A stretch of DNA of 64,000 nt from Anaerocolumna sp. AGMB13020 (lineage in GTDB: Bacteria; Bacillota; Clostridia; Lachnospirales; Lachnospiraceae), in the NCBI RefSeq assembly GCF_033100115.1, contig NZ_CP136910.1, positions 5,031,001 to 5,095,000 on the forward strand, in the 5' to 3' direction. Made by a program: the position numbers and the translations under genes. Below are positions 36,792 through 45,570 of this stretch, one piece after another (position 1 is the stretch's first letter; every line of letters starts with the position of its first letter). Below the pieces are notes generated by a model, which was given only the letters and a program-made list of their open reading frames with translations, did no database searches and was not told where the DNA came from.

Positions 36792-36986
36792 ATGCAGAAT
36801 AGAAAAGAGAATTCATTAAATTCGGAAAAGAATAAAAGGCTTGATACGATTAGTGCAACAAACAGTGAAGAAACAGCTGCATGGGCAAATGAAGAGAAAA
36901 TCGTAAAACACAGCCAGGTATCAATTCCCTCAGAGTATGAGGTGGAAAAGGCAAAGAACTGGGTAGATAATGGAAGCCAGTTATAG
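36792..36986 (+). CDS. Small spore-surface-type protein (DUF3787 / CDIF630_02480 family)
   Basis: A 64-residue hydrophilic protein. The C-terminal half, with TAAWANEEKI, VSIPSEYEVEKAKNWVD, matches the DUF3787 family of small clostridial proteins, now described as spore surface proteins. AAGGAG lies six bases before the ATG, a clear translation signal for so small a frame. It lies 50 bases upstream of nifJ with no terminator between, so the two may share a transcript, which is an odd pairing of spore and central-metabolism genes. Confidence 0.75.
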   Translation: MQNRKENSLNSEKNKRLDTISATNSEETAAWANEEKIVKHSQVSIPSEYEVEKAKNWVDNGSQL

Positions 36987-37036
36987 ATTAAAAAACAGTA
37001 CATTAAAGCTTACTAAATTCAGGAAAGAGGTTACAA

Positions 37037-40000
37037 ATGGCTAAAACAATAATGACGATGGATGGTAATTCAGCAGCAGCTTATGCTGCGTATGCTTTTA
37101 CCGATGTAGCAGCAATCTATCCCATAACTCCGTCCACCAGTATGGCAGAGGTTACCGATGACTGGTCAGCGAAGGGAAGAAAGAATATTTTCGGGCAGGA
37201 AGTAAATGTAGTGGAGATGCAATCAGAAGCCGGTGCTGCCGGTGCTTTCCATGGTTCCCTTCAGGCCGGTGCTCTTACCACAACCTTTACCGCATCCCAG
37301 GGATTGTTACTTATGATACCAAATATGTATAAAGCAGCAGGTGAATTACTACCGGGGGTTTTTCATGTAAGTGCAAGAGCAATCGCCACGCATGCGCTCA
37401 GTATTTTTGGTGATCATCAAGACGTTATGGCAGTAAGACAGACAGGGTGCCCGATGCTGGCAAGCGGTTCTGTTCAGGAAGTAATGGATCTGGCACCTGT
37501 AGCTCATCTGTCTGCGATAAAAGGGCGTCTTCCTTTTGTACATTTTTTTGATGGTTTTCGTACCTCACATGAAATACAGAAGGTAGAAGCACTTGATTAT
37601 GAGGACTATGCCTCCCTCCTTGATTATAAGGCCTTAAAGGATTTCAGGGACAGAGCTTTATCTCCCAACCATCCGGTTACCAGAGGAACAGCCCAGAATC
37701 CGGATATTTATTTCCAGGGAAGAGAGTCCGCTAATCAATATTATGAGAACATTGTACCCATAGTAGAAGAATATCTGGGCAAAATGGGAGAGCTTACCGG
37801 ACGAAAATATGGTCTCTTTGATTACTATGGTGCAGCAGATGCAGAATACGTAATAATTGCAATGGGCTCTGTAACCCAAACAATTGAGGAAACCATAGAT
37901 TATCATAATAAAAATGGTGAAAAATATGGTCTTATAAAGGTTCATTTATTCCGCCCCTTCAGTGCAAAGCACTTTCTAAGCTGTCTTCCCTCCACCGCAA
38001 AGAAGGTTGCAGTTCTTGAAAGGACAAAAGAGCCGGGTGCTCTGTATGAGCCATTGTATCTGGACATCAGTGCAAGCCTGGCAGACGAAAAGGACAAGCC
38101 GGAAATCATCGGAGGCAGATTTGGTCTGGGTTCAAAAGATACGACCCCGGCAGATATAACAGCAGTTTATGAGAACCTGAAACAGAATTCGCCAAAAGAT
38201 CATTTTACCATCGGGATTACCGATGACGTAACAGATACCTCTCTTCCGGAAGTGAAAAGATTCTCGACAGAACCTTCTGACAGAAAAGCCTGCAAATTCT
38301 GGGGTCTGGGGTCAGATGGTACGGTAGGTGCAAACAAGCAGGCAATTATGATAATCGGTAACTCCACGGACTATAACGTACAAGCGTACTTTGATTACGA
38401 TTCCAAAAAGTCCGGAGGTATTACCATGTCTCACTTAAGATTCGGAAAGACAAAGATAAAGTCTACCTATCTGGTGGTCCATGCGGATTATGTGGCATGT
38501 CATAACCAATCTTATGTGAACAAATATGATATGTTAAGCGATATCAAACCCGGTGGAATATTTGTATTAAACTGCAAATGGAAGGATGATGAACTGGAGG
38601 AGATGCTGCCAGTAGGGCTTAAGAGAGACCTGGCTGAGAAAAATATCCGCTTCTATACCATAGATGCTGTAAGCATTGCCGGTGAAATCGGACTTGGAAA
38701 TCGTATTAACATGATAATGCAGGGAGCCTTCTTTAAGCTCATTGACATCCTGCCGGAAGATGTATTTACGAAAGAATTAAAGAAAGCTGCCGCCTATTCT
38801 TATGGAAAGAAAGGTGAGCAGGTTGTTGCTATGAACCACGAAGCTATTGACCGTGGTGTAAAAGGTGTTCATGAAGTAAAGGTACCGGAACACTGGAAGA
38901 ATGCTTCGGATAAAGCGGTAAATGCTGTAGATGAACCGGAATTCGTTCAAAAGATAATGCGGCCAATGCAGGAGTTAAAAGGAAATGAACTTCCTGTCAG
39001 TGCTTTTAAAGGAAGAGAAGACGGTACCTTCCCAAATGGTTCCACTGCTTTTGAAAAACGCGGTATTGCTGTTAATGTACCGGAGTGGATCAGTGAGAAT
39101 TGCATCCAATGTAATCAATGCTCCTATGTATGCCCGCATGCGGTTATAAGGCCCTTTTTGATGACAGAGGAGGAAATGCAGAAGGCACCTGAACATTATG
39201 TTGCCTTAAAAGCTACTGGTAAAGGATATGAAAATTATAGGTTCCGCATTCAGGTCAGCACAATGGATTGTACTGGCTGCGGTAACTGTGCAGATATCTG
39301 CCCGGCCAAAGAAAAAGCACTGGTGATGAAACCCATCGATTCCCAGACAGAAGTCCAGGTGCCGAACTGGAAATATGCCTTCTATGAAGTTGGTCATAAA
39401 AACAATCTGTCTTATGGAAACACATTTAAGGAAAGCCAGTTTAAGCAGCCTTTGATGGAGTTTTCAGGAGCCTGTGCAGGCTGTGGTGAAACACCGTATA
39501 TTAAATTGATCACACAGCTCTTCGGAGACAGAATGATGATTGCAAATGCTACAGGCTGTTCCTCTATCTGGGGGGCTTCAGCACCAAGTACTGCCTACAC
39601 AGCGAACAGAGAAGGAAAAGGTCCTGCCTGGGCAAATTCTCTTTTTGAGGATAATGCAGAATATGGATTTGGTATGTACCTTGGTAACAGGCAGATACGT
39701 GCCAAGCTGGAAGGACTTATGAAGGAGCTCCTGGAAACAGGGCTTGAGGAAAATGTGAAAGAGCTTATCAATGACTGGATTCATTATAAGCAGGATGGAG
39801 AAATAAGTAAATCTGCCAGTGAAAAGCTTGTAAAGGCACTAACAGAATATAAAACACCGGATGAAGAGAAGAAAAAACTTATTGATGAGATCCTGGAGAA
39901 GAAAGATTATCTTGTTAAGAGATCTCATTGGATTGTTGGTGGCGATGGCTGGGCTTATGATATCGGCTACGGCGGTCTTGACCAGGTGCTGTCTTCCGGT

Positions 40001-40576
40001 GAAGATATCAATGTGCTGGTATTTGATACAGAAGTATATTCCAATACCGGCGGGCAGGCTTCCAAATCCACACCTGCAGCAGCAGTAGCCAAGTTCGCTG
40101 CCTCCGGTAAGAAATCCGGTAAAAAGGATCTTGGCAGAATGATGATGACTTACGGAAATGTATATGTTGCACAGGTAGGTATCAATGCCGACAATAACCA
40201 GTTATATAAGGCGGTAAGAGAAGCTGAAAGTTATAAAGGACCTTCTCTGATTATTGCTTATTCCCCCTGTATCAGTCATGGTATGAAAGTCGGTATGGGT
40301 AAGAGTATGGCTACAATCAAGGAAGCAGTTAAAGCAGGTTACTGGCATTTATACCGTTATAACCCTGACCTGAAAAAAGATAACAAGAATCCATTTATCC
40401 TGGATTCCAAAGCACCAACAGGTAGCTTCAGAGAGTTTATAATGGGACAGGTTCGTTACAGCTCCTTAGCGAAGGCATATCCCGAGATTGCAGAGGAATT
40501 ATTCCAGAAAGCAGAGGAACAGGCCAAGGAACGTTATGAAATCTACAAGAATATGTCAGAATTGACCAAGATTTAA
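37037..40576 (+). CDS. nifJ: Pyruvate:ferredoxin (flavodoxin) oxidoreductase
   Basis: A single-chain 1179-residue enzyme that oxidises pyruvate to acetyl-CoA and CO2 and reduces ferredoxin, the core of clostridial fermentation. Order: domain I with YPITPSTSMAEVTDDW; domain II-III; a two-cluster ferredoxin domain with CIQCNQCSYVC (near residue 688) and CTGCGNCADIC (near 744); and the thiamine-diphosphate domain with GACAGCGETPY, GGDGWAYDIGYGGLDQV and DTEVYSNTGGQ. All cluster cysteines and TPP-binding motifs are intact. Length is standard. GAAAGAGG precedes the ATG. A strong terminator follows. Confidence 0.98.
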   Translation: MAKTIMTMDGNSAAAYAAYAFTDVAAIYPITPSTSMAEVTDDWSAKGRKNIFGQEVNVVEMQSEAGAAGAFHGSLQAGALTTTFTASQGLLLMIPNMYKAAGELLPGVFHVSARAIATHALSIFGDHQDVMAVRQTGCPMLASGSVQEVMDLAPVAHLSAIKGRLPFVHFFDGFRTSHEIQKVEALDYEDYASLLDYKALKDFRDRALSPNHPVTRGTAQNPDIYFQGRESANQYYENIVPIVEEYLGKMGELTGRKYGLFDYYGAADAEYVIIAMGSVTQTIEETIDYHNKNGEKYGLIKVHLFRPFSAKHFLSCLPSTAKKVAVLERTKEPGALYEPLYLDISASLADEKDKPEIIGGRFGLGSKDTTPADITAVYENLKQNSPKDHFTIGITDDVTDTSLPEVKRFSTEPSDRKACKFWGLGSDGTVGANKQAIMIIGNSTDYNVQAYFDYDSKKSGGITMSHLRFGKTKIKSTYLVVHADYVACHNQSYVNKYDMLSDIKPGGIFVLNCKWKDDELEEMLPVGLKRDLAEKNIRFYTIDAVSIAGEIGLGNRINMIMQGAFFKLIDILPEDVFTKELKKAAAYSYGKKGEQVVAMNHEAIDRGVKGVHEVKVPEHWKNASDKAVNAVDEPEFVQKIMRPMQELKGNELPVSAFKGREDGTFPNGSTAFEKRGIAVNVPEWISENCIQCNQCSYVCPHAVIRPFLMTEEEMQKAPEHYVALKATGKGYENYRFRIQVSTMDCTGCGNCADICPAKEKALVMKPIDSQTEVQVPNWKYAFYEVGHKNNLSYGNTFKESQFKQPLMEFSGACAGCGETPYIKLITQLFGDRMMIANATGCSSIWGASAPSTAYTANREGKGPAWANSLFEDNAEYGFGMYLGNRQIRAKLEGLMKELLETGLEENVKELINDWIHYKQDGEISKSASEKLVKALTEYKTPDEEKKKLIDEILEKKDYLVKRSHWIVGGDGWAYDIGYGGLDQVLSSGEDINVLVFDTEVYSNTGGQASKSTPAAAVAKFAASGKKSGKKDLGRMMMTYGNVYVAQVGINADNNQLYKAVREAESYKGPSLIIAYSPCISHGMKVGMGKSMATIKEAVKAGYWHLYRYNPDLKKDNKNPFILDSKAPTGSFREFIMGQVRYSSLAKAYPEIAEELFQKAEEQAKERYEIYKNMSELTKI

Positions 40577-40652
40577 TTATGATAGGAATTAGATTAAGAT
40601 TTCATACATTTAACAAAGCAGGAAACGAAAACTGCTAATTTAGTAATAGGAT

Positions 40653-40706
40653 AAAAACCGATGTTTCAGTAGCTGCAAATCTGCAGGCTTGAAGCATCGG
40701 TTTTTA
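40653..40706 (+). terminator. nifJ terminator
   Basis: AAAAACCGATG pairs with CATCGGTTTTT across a loop with an inner CTGCAAATCTGCAG hairpin. Confidence 0.85.
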
Positions 40707-40850
40707 TAAATAACCGAAAGAAATTACTGTTTATCTTCTTATTTGAGTATGAATTTATCGGAATATTGGATTTGCCTGTATTGTGCTTATGCACATGTAA
40801 AAATGGAATCAGATGTGCTTAAAATAATGTATAATTATAAACCAGAAACC

Positions 40851-40880
40851 TTGACAGAAGGCATAATGGTATAGTATAAC
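40851..40880 (+). promoter_or_regulatory. Upstream promoter candidate for the met importer
   Basis: TTGACA (40851-40856), 18 bp, TATAAC (40875-40880). Confidence 0.5.
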
Positions 40881-40950
40881 TGCATATGTTGTAACTTTTT
40901 GCAGTATTAAAGCATGTGATGAAAATTTGATTAATTAGTAAAAAAAGAGC

Positions 40951-40979
40951 TTGACAAATCTATAGAAAGGTAGTATAAA
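40951..40979 (+). promoter_or_regulatory. Proximal promoter of the met importer
   Basis: TTGACA (40951-40956), 17 bp, TATAAA (40974-40979). An inverted repeat TTCATAC-N16-GTATGAA (40983-41012) lies in the leader just after it. No S-box riboswitch or T-box was seen in this leader. Confidence 0.7.
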
Positions 40980-41039
40980 TTATTCATACAAATCATATCA
41001 AATAAGTATGAAATGAATTTCAACTACAAAGGTGAAGGT

Positions 41040-41855
41040 ATGATTCAGGTAAAACAGCTCACAAAAGAATTTTCCATAGCGAAGAATAAGAAGCTGACCG
41101 TTCTGAAAAATATCAGTCTGGATATTGAGGATGGAGATATATTTGGTATAATCGGCATGAGCGGGGCAGGAAAAAGTACGTTTATCCGTTGTCTGAACTT
41201 ATTAGAGAGGCCGACAAAGGGTACCATTGTAATCGACGGGGTAGAGATTACAAGAAAAAAAGGAAGAGACTTAAATTCCCTTCGTAAAAACATCGGAATG
41301 ATATTTCAGAACTTTAATCTGTTAATGCAGAAAAATGTTGCAAGGAATATAGCCTTTGGACTTGAAATCACAGGTGTACATGAATTTAAGATTCCGGGTA
41401 TGGCCGATAAGGATTATAAGAAGCTTGGATATTTTAAGAAAAGAGCGCAAAAGAAAAAAGAAATAGAACGCAGAGTAGATGAACTGTTAAAGCTGGTGGA
41501 TTTAGAGGAGAAGAAATACGAGTATCCTGCGAAATTAAGCGGCGGACAGAGACAGAGAGTAGCAATAGCCAGAGCCTTGGCCACGAGCCCGTCTATTCTG
41601 TTGTGTGATGAAGCAACCTCCGCACTTGACAGCAGAACAACAGAATCCATATTAAAACTGTTGAAGAAAATAAACGAAGAGACCGGTGTAACGATTGTTA
41701 TGATAACACATGAGATGAATGTGGTACAAAAGATATGTAACAAGGTTGCAGTACTGGATAAGTCAGAAATTGTAGCAATTGGTAATACCCAGGCAGTATT
41801 TGGCGACACCTCTTCAAAAATTGTTGCACAGTTATTAGGGGGAGGGGAAGAATAA
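41040..41855 (+). CDS. metN: Methionine-type ABC transporter ATP-binding protein, short form
   Basis: A 271-residue ATPase. Walker A is GMSGAGKST (about residues 39-47), the signature LSGGQRQR, and Walker B ILLCDEATSALD with the switch His in ITHEMNVV. These motifs and the MetN-like Q-loop FQNFNLLMQ place it in the methionine uptake family. Usual MetN has about 340 residues with a C-terminal NIL/ACT domain that inhibits transport when methionine is high; this one ends at the nucleotide-binding domain. It also has a basic insertion at about residues 110-145. The ATG at 41040 has AAAGGTGAAGG upstream. It overlaps metI by one base. Confidence 0.88.
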   Translation: MIQVKQLTKEFSIAKNKKLTVLKNISLDIEDGDIFGIIGMSGAGKSTFIRCLNLLERPTKGTIVIDGVEITRKKGRDLNSLRKNIGMIFQNFNLLMQKNVARNIAFGLEITGVHEFKIPGMADKDYKKLGYFKKRAQKKKEIERRVDELLKLVDLEEKKYEYPAKLSGGQRQRVAIARALATSPSILLCDEATSALDSRTTESILKLLKKINEETGVTIVMITHEMNVVQKICNKVAVLDKSEIVAIGNTQAVFGDTSSKIVAQLLGGGEE

Positions 41856-42571
41856 TGCAATTTCAGGATTTTATCATACAATTTGGAAATACTTTAAGAA
41901 CCTTATATACCGATTATGGAACAATGATAGGGCAAGGTGTCCTGGAGACTTTATTTATGACATTTACCTCCATTGCAGTTGCATACATACTGGGGATTCC
42001 TATCGGGATAGTAACAGAGGTAACAAGGAGGGGCGGTATTTATCCCATTCCGGCTCTAAATGGTTTTTTAGGTTTTATTATTAATATAGGCAGATCTATT
42101 CCCTTCATCATTTTACTGGTTTTTGTAATGCCGGTTACAAGACAGATCGCAGGAACTACAATAGGACCGAAAGCTGCAACTGTTCCATTGATAATAGCAG
42201 CGACACCTTTTGTTGCCAGAATGGTTGAAAGTTCCTTAAGGGAAGTAGACGGAGGAGTTATAGAAGCGGCAAAAGCAATGGGAGCCAATACCAGACAGAT
42301 TATTTATAAAGTGCTGCTGCCGGAAGCAAGACCCTCCCTGATCATGGGAGCATCACTTGCCACTATCACTCTGGTTGGTTACACGGCCATGGCTGGAGTC
42401 GTTGGCGGCAGGGGACTTGGTGATATCGCCTTAAGATATGGCTATTACAGATATCAGCCTGATGTCATGATTGTTACTATAATACTGCTTGTAATTATGG
42501 TACAGATAATCCAGAGCATAGGGCATTCAATATCAAAGAAGATTGATAAAAGAGGAAAAGGAGAGAATTGA
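41855..42571 (+). CDS. metI: Methionine-type ABC transporter permease
   Basis: A 238-residue permease with about five membrane helices. The start (GVLETLFMTFTSIAVAYILG) and NIGRSIPFIILLVFVMPVTR are typical of MetI. The EAA loop that contacts the ATPase is EAAKAMGANTRQIIYKVLLP. TAMAGVVGGRGLGDIA near the end is strongly conserved in the family. Its ATG shares a base with the metN stop, so the two are coupled. It forms the channel for D/L-methionine or related sulfur compounds. Confidence 0.93.
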   Translation: MQFQDFIIQFGNTLRTLYTDYGTMIGQGVLETLFMTFTSIAVAYILGIPIGIVTEVTRRGGIYPIPALNGFLGFIINIGRSIPFIILLVFVMPVTRQIAGTTIGPKAATVPLIIAATPFVARMVESSLREVDGGVIEAAKAMGANTRQIIYKVLLPEARPSLIMGASLATITLVGYTAMAGVVGGRGLGDIALRYGYYRYQPDVMIVTIILLVIMVQIIQSIGHSISKKIDKRGKGEN

Positions 42572-42574
42572 TTT

Positions 42575-43498
42575 ATGAAAAAAGTGAAAAAACTATCTGC
42601 ATTTGCTTTAAGTCTGTTATTAGCGGGAGCTCTTTTAGCAGGCTGCGGTACAAAAAATAATACTTCAGGCTCTTCCGATAATGCTACAGCAGAACCTACA
42701 CAGGCAGAAGCAACGGAAGCAGCAGAACCCACTACAGAAGGAGAAGCTACACCGGCAGAGTTAACCGAAATCATTGTAGGAGCCACTGTTGAGCCACATG
42801 CCACTATCTTAAATTCTGACGCGGTTAAGAATGCTTTAGCTGAGCAGGGATATTCTATTAAAGTAGTAGAGTATACAGATTATATTCAGCCAAATTCAGC
42901 CACAGAAGACGGAAGCCTGGATGCTAACTTTTTCCAGCATGTGCCTTATCTGGATGATTTCAATTCCAAAAATGGAACACATTTAGTAGCAGTTTCCAAT
43001 ATTCATTTCGAACCACTTGGCTTATATCCAGGTAAGACAAAGTCATTAGATGCTTTGCCTGATAAAGCACAGATTGCAGTTCCTAATGATACAACAAATG
43101 AAGCAAGAGCTTTATTGTTATTAGAAAAAGCAGGACTTATCAAGTTAAAAGAAAATATTGGACTGGAAGCAACCGTTAAAGACATTACGGAGAATCCTAA
43201 GAACATACAGTTCTATGAAATTGAAGCAGCACAGACAGCGAAAGTACTCCAGGACGTTGATTTATCCGTTATCAATGGTAACTATGCTTTAACAGAAGGC
43301 CTTTCTGCAGCAGCAGATGCACTTTTAGTTGAGGATGCTTCCTCAGATGCAGCAAAAACCTATACAAACGTAATCGTTGTAAAAGAAGGCAATGAAGAAT
43401 CTGATAAGACCAAAGCATTAATCAAAGCAGTTACATCAGAAGAAACCAGGAAATTCATTGAAGAGAAGTGGCAGGGTGCTGTAGTACCCGTATTCTAA
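42575..43498 (+). CDS. metQ: Methionine-type ABC transporter substrate-binding lipoprotein
   Basis: A 307-residue lipoprotein of the NlpA/MetQ family. The lipobox is LAGC with Cys24 lipidated, then an acidic Thr/Glu/Ala-rich linker (about residues 28-60). The family hallmarks ATVEPHATIL, SLDANFFQHVPYLDDF and YPGKTKSLDALP are present, as is VPNDTTNEARALLLLE. It begins three bases after metI, completing a metNIQ operon. The likely ligand is methionine, but the family also includes cystine and other amino-acid binders. Confidence 0.92.
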   Translation: MKKVKKLSAFALSLLLAGALLAGCGTKNNTSGSSDNATAEPTQAEATEAAEPTTEGEATPAELTEIIVGATVEPHATILNSDAVKNALAEQGYSIKVVEYTDYIQPNSATEDGSLDANFFQHVPYLDDFNSKNGTHLVAVSNIHFEPLGLYPGKTKSLDALPDKAQIAVPNDTTNEARALLLLEKAGLIKLKENIGLEATVKDITENPKNIQFYEIEAAQTAKVLQDVDLSVINGNYALTEGLSAAADALLVEDASSDAAKTYTNVIVVKEGNEESDKTKALIKAVTSEETRKFIEEKWQGAVVPVF

Positions 43499-43529
43499 AA
43501 CTCAATATCGCTTTTAAAAATAATTTGTA

Positions 43530-43580
43530 GAACCAGCCGGTAAATTTCCTGAATATTCCGGCTGGTTTTATCATTTTTAG
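43530..43580 (+). terminator. Terminator of the met importer operon
   Basis: AACCAGCCGG pairs with CCGGCTGGTT, followed by a T-rich tract. Confidence 0.9.
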
Positions 43581-43670
43581 GATTGTTTTGTCAAAAACAA
43601 AAAGGTATAATGAGAATAGTTATTACGAACCTTTGAAAGGATAAGCGCTGTAAGTCCGCGCAAATTAACG

Positions 43671-45368
43671 ATGAAGATACGATATAAAATATCAATAGCT
43701 TCTGCAGCAGTATTACTAAGTTTTATAATTTTTGTAGGTGTATTTTTTCGTATGACCGTTAAGGATGTCATAGTTGAAGAAATCTATGATAAACTGTCAG
43801 GTAACTCTGCCCTGGGGTTGATGCTACTGGACAGTAAGATCCCAGGCAATTGGCATAGGGAGGGAGAAGACCTTTATAAAGGCGAAACCCTTATAAATGA
43901 CAATACGGAAATATTGGATGCAATTTCTGAAAAAACAGATAATATGTACACTGTTTTTGCAGGGGACACCAGGGTGTCCACCACCATAACCGATAAGAAC
44001 GGTAACCGTGTGGTAGGGACCAAGGCTTCTGAGAAGGTAGCGCAAAGGGTTATAGGAGAAAATACGGAATATAAAGGGGAGGCCCTTGTATTAGAGAAAA
44101 AGGCATACGCTTATTATGTACCGTTATATGATGAAAACAAGCAAATAGTAGGAATGTGGTACAGCGGCGTATTTGCGCAGGATCTCAATGAACATATATT
44201 GCAAAAATCTATTTACATTCTGGCTATCCTGGGAGTGATGCTGGTTCTGGGGCTAATTGTATCCTATGTGCTTGGTGAAATCATATCCAAAGGATTTGTT
44301 AAGATCAAAGAAAGCATGGCAAGAATTGAGAACGGAGATCTGACCGGTATCTTTTCAGGCAAACAGATTCTTAGAAGGGATGAGTCCGGTGATATCAACA
44401 GGTCCTTTTTACAGATGCAGAAAAATATCAGCCGGATGATGGAGAATATTCATACGGAAAGCAGTAAGATAAAAGAATCCATCGATTATATGGTGGCTGG
44501 TTCAAATAATGTATATGAGGATATAGAAAATATTTCCGCTACAACAGAAGAACTTTCAGCAGGAATGGAAGAAACAGCTGCTTCTGTTCAGGAAATAGGT
44601 TATACTGCCACTGAAATAGAGAAGGAGATATCAAACGTTTCAGGAAAATTAGACCATGGAATTACTTTGTCGAACGAAATCAAAGGAAGAGCAGATGATC
44701 TAAAGCAAGCTGCCCTTTCATCCCAGCAAACAGCGGTAACGGCATATGAAGGTGCTAATAAGAGGCTTCGTCAGTCCATTGAAAAGACAAAGGCCATTGA
44801 GGAAATCAAGTCATTGTCTCAGACCATATTATCCATAACTTCACAGACTAATCTGCTGGCATTGAATGCCTCTATTGAATCAGCAAGAGCAGGAGAGGCT
44901 GGAAAAGGATTTGCGGTCGTTGCCGAGCAGATACGTATATTGGCAGAAGATTCCAAATCGGCGGTTTCGAAGATTGAAAATATTACAACCCTAGTTGCTG
45001 ATGCCGTAAATGAACTGGTTGTTGACTCTCAGAATATATTATCCTTTGTGGATAATCAGGTAATAAAGGATTATGAAAATACCGTTCGCATCGGAGAGCA
45101 GTATGATGTTGATGCTGGTACGGTAGAAGCAATGGTGGCTGAAATAAAGGATTCCACCCAGATTCTAAAGGAATCCATTCAATATATAAAAACTGCCATC
45201 GATGAAGTGACCTTAGCTACAAATGAAGGAGCAAAGGGGGCAACAGATATTGCTGAAAAATCCGCCTCCATAGCAGAGAAGACTTCTGAAGTACTGCAGC
45301 AGGCTAAACTGAATGAAGAAAGTGCTGCTAAATTGAATGAACATGTAGGTTTCTTTAAAATTAAGTAA
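43671..45368 (+). CDS. Methyl-accepting chemotaxis protein with Cache-type sensor
   Basis: A 565-residue chemoreceptor. TM1 is at about residues 8-28 and TM2 at about 180-203. The extracellular part between them has the single-Cache pattern ([24 protein letters not shown], split by turns), a fold that binds small carboxylates or amino acids. HAMP-like and signalling domains follow. The tip (about 391-415) reads [24 protein letters not shown] in pieces, with a Ser in place of the usual Ala. [20 protein letters not shown] is a typical methylation helix. The start has no strong ribosome binding site. It lies next to, but is terminated from, the met importer. Confidence 0.92.
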   Translation: MKIRYKISIASAAVLLSFIIFVGVFFRMTVKDVIVEEIYDKLSGNSALGLMLLDSKIPGNWHREGEDLYKGETLINDNTEILDAISEKTDNMYTVFAGDTRVSTTITDKNGNRVVGTKASEKVAQRVIGENTEYKGEALVLEKKAYAYYVPLYDENKQIVGMWYSGVFAQDLNEHILQKSIYILAILGVMLVLGLIVSYVLGEIISKGFVKIKESMARIENGDLTGIFSGKQILRRDESGDINRSFLQMQKNISRMMENIHTESSKIKESIDYMVAGSNNVYEDIENISATTEELSAGMEETAASVQEIGYTATEIEKEISNVSGKLDHGITLSNEIKGRADDLKQAALSSQQTAVTAYEGANKRLRQSIEKTKAIEEIKSLSQTILSITSQTNLLALNASIESARAGEAGKGFAVVAEQIRILAEDSKSAVSKIENITTLVADAVNELVVDSQNILSFVDNQVIKDYENTVRIGEQYDVDAGTVEAMVAEIKDSTQILKESIQYIKTAIDEVTLATNEGAKGATDIAEKSASIAEKTSEVLQQAKLNEESAAKLNEHVGFFKIK

Positions 45369-45428
45369 TTAAATTAAGTAATGAAATATCAAAGCAGCAT
45401 AACCTGCTAAGATAGAACTTGAAGCAAA

Positions 45429-45483
45429 TATACCCTGTAAGCTGGGACAGTTCTAAAACTATCCGGCCTGCAGGGTATTTTGT
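45429..45483 (+). terminator. Terminator of the Cache chemoreceptor gene
   Basis: ATACCCTG pairs with CAGGGTAT, followed by TTTGTT. Confidence 0.75.
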
Positions 45484-45570
45484 TATGCCTGTAAGGAGAA
45501 CTAAGGCAGAATTTGAGTTGTTGTATCGCAAAGCTGACTATAATGACAAACTGAAAGGAACTTATATTGC

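Noticed and set aside
40707..41039. SAM (S-box) riboswitch upstream of the met importer
   Set aside because: No conserved S-box core or terminator/antiterminator pair is visible; only promoters and a simple inverted repeat.
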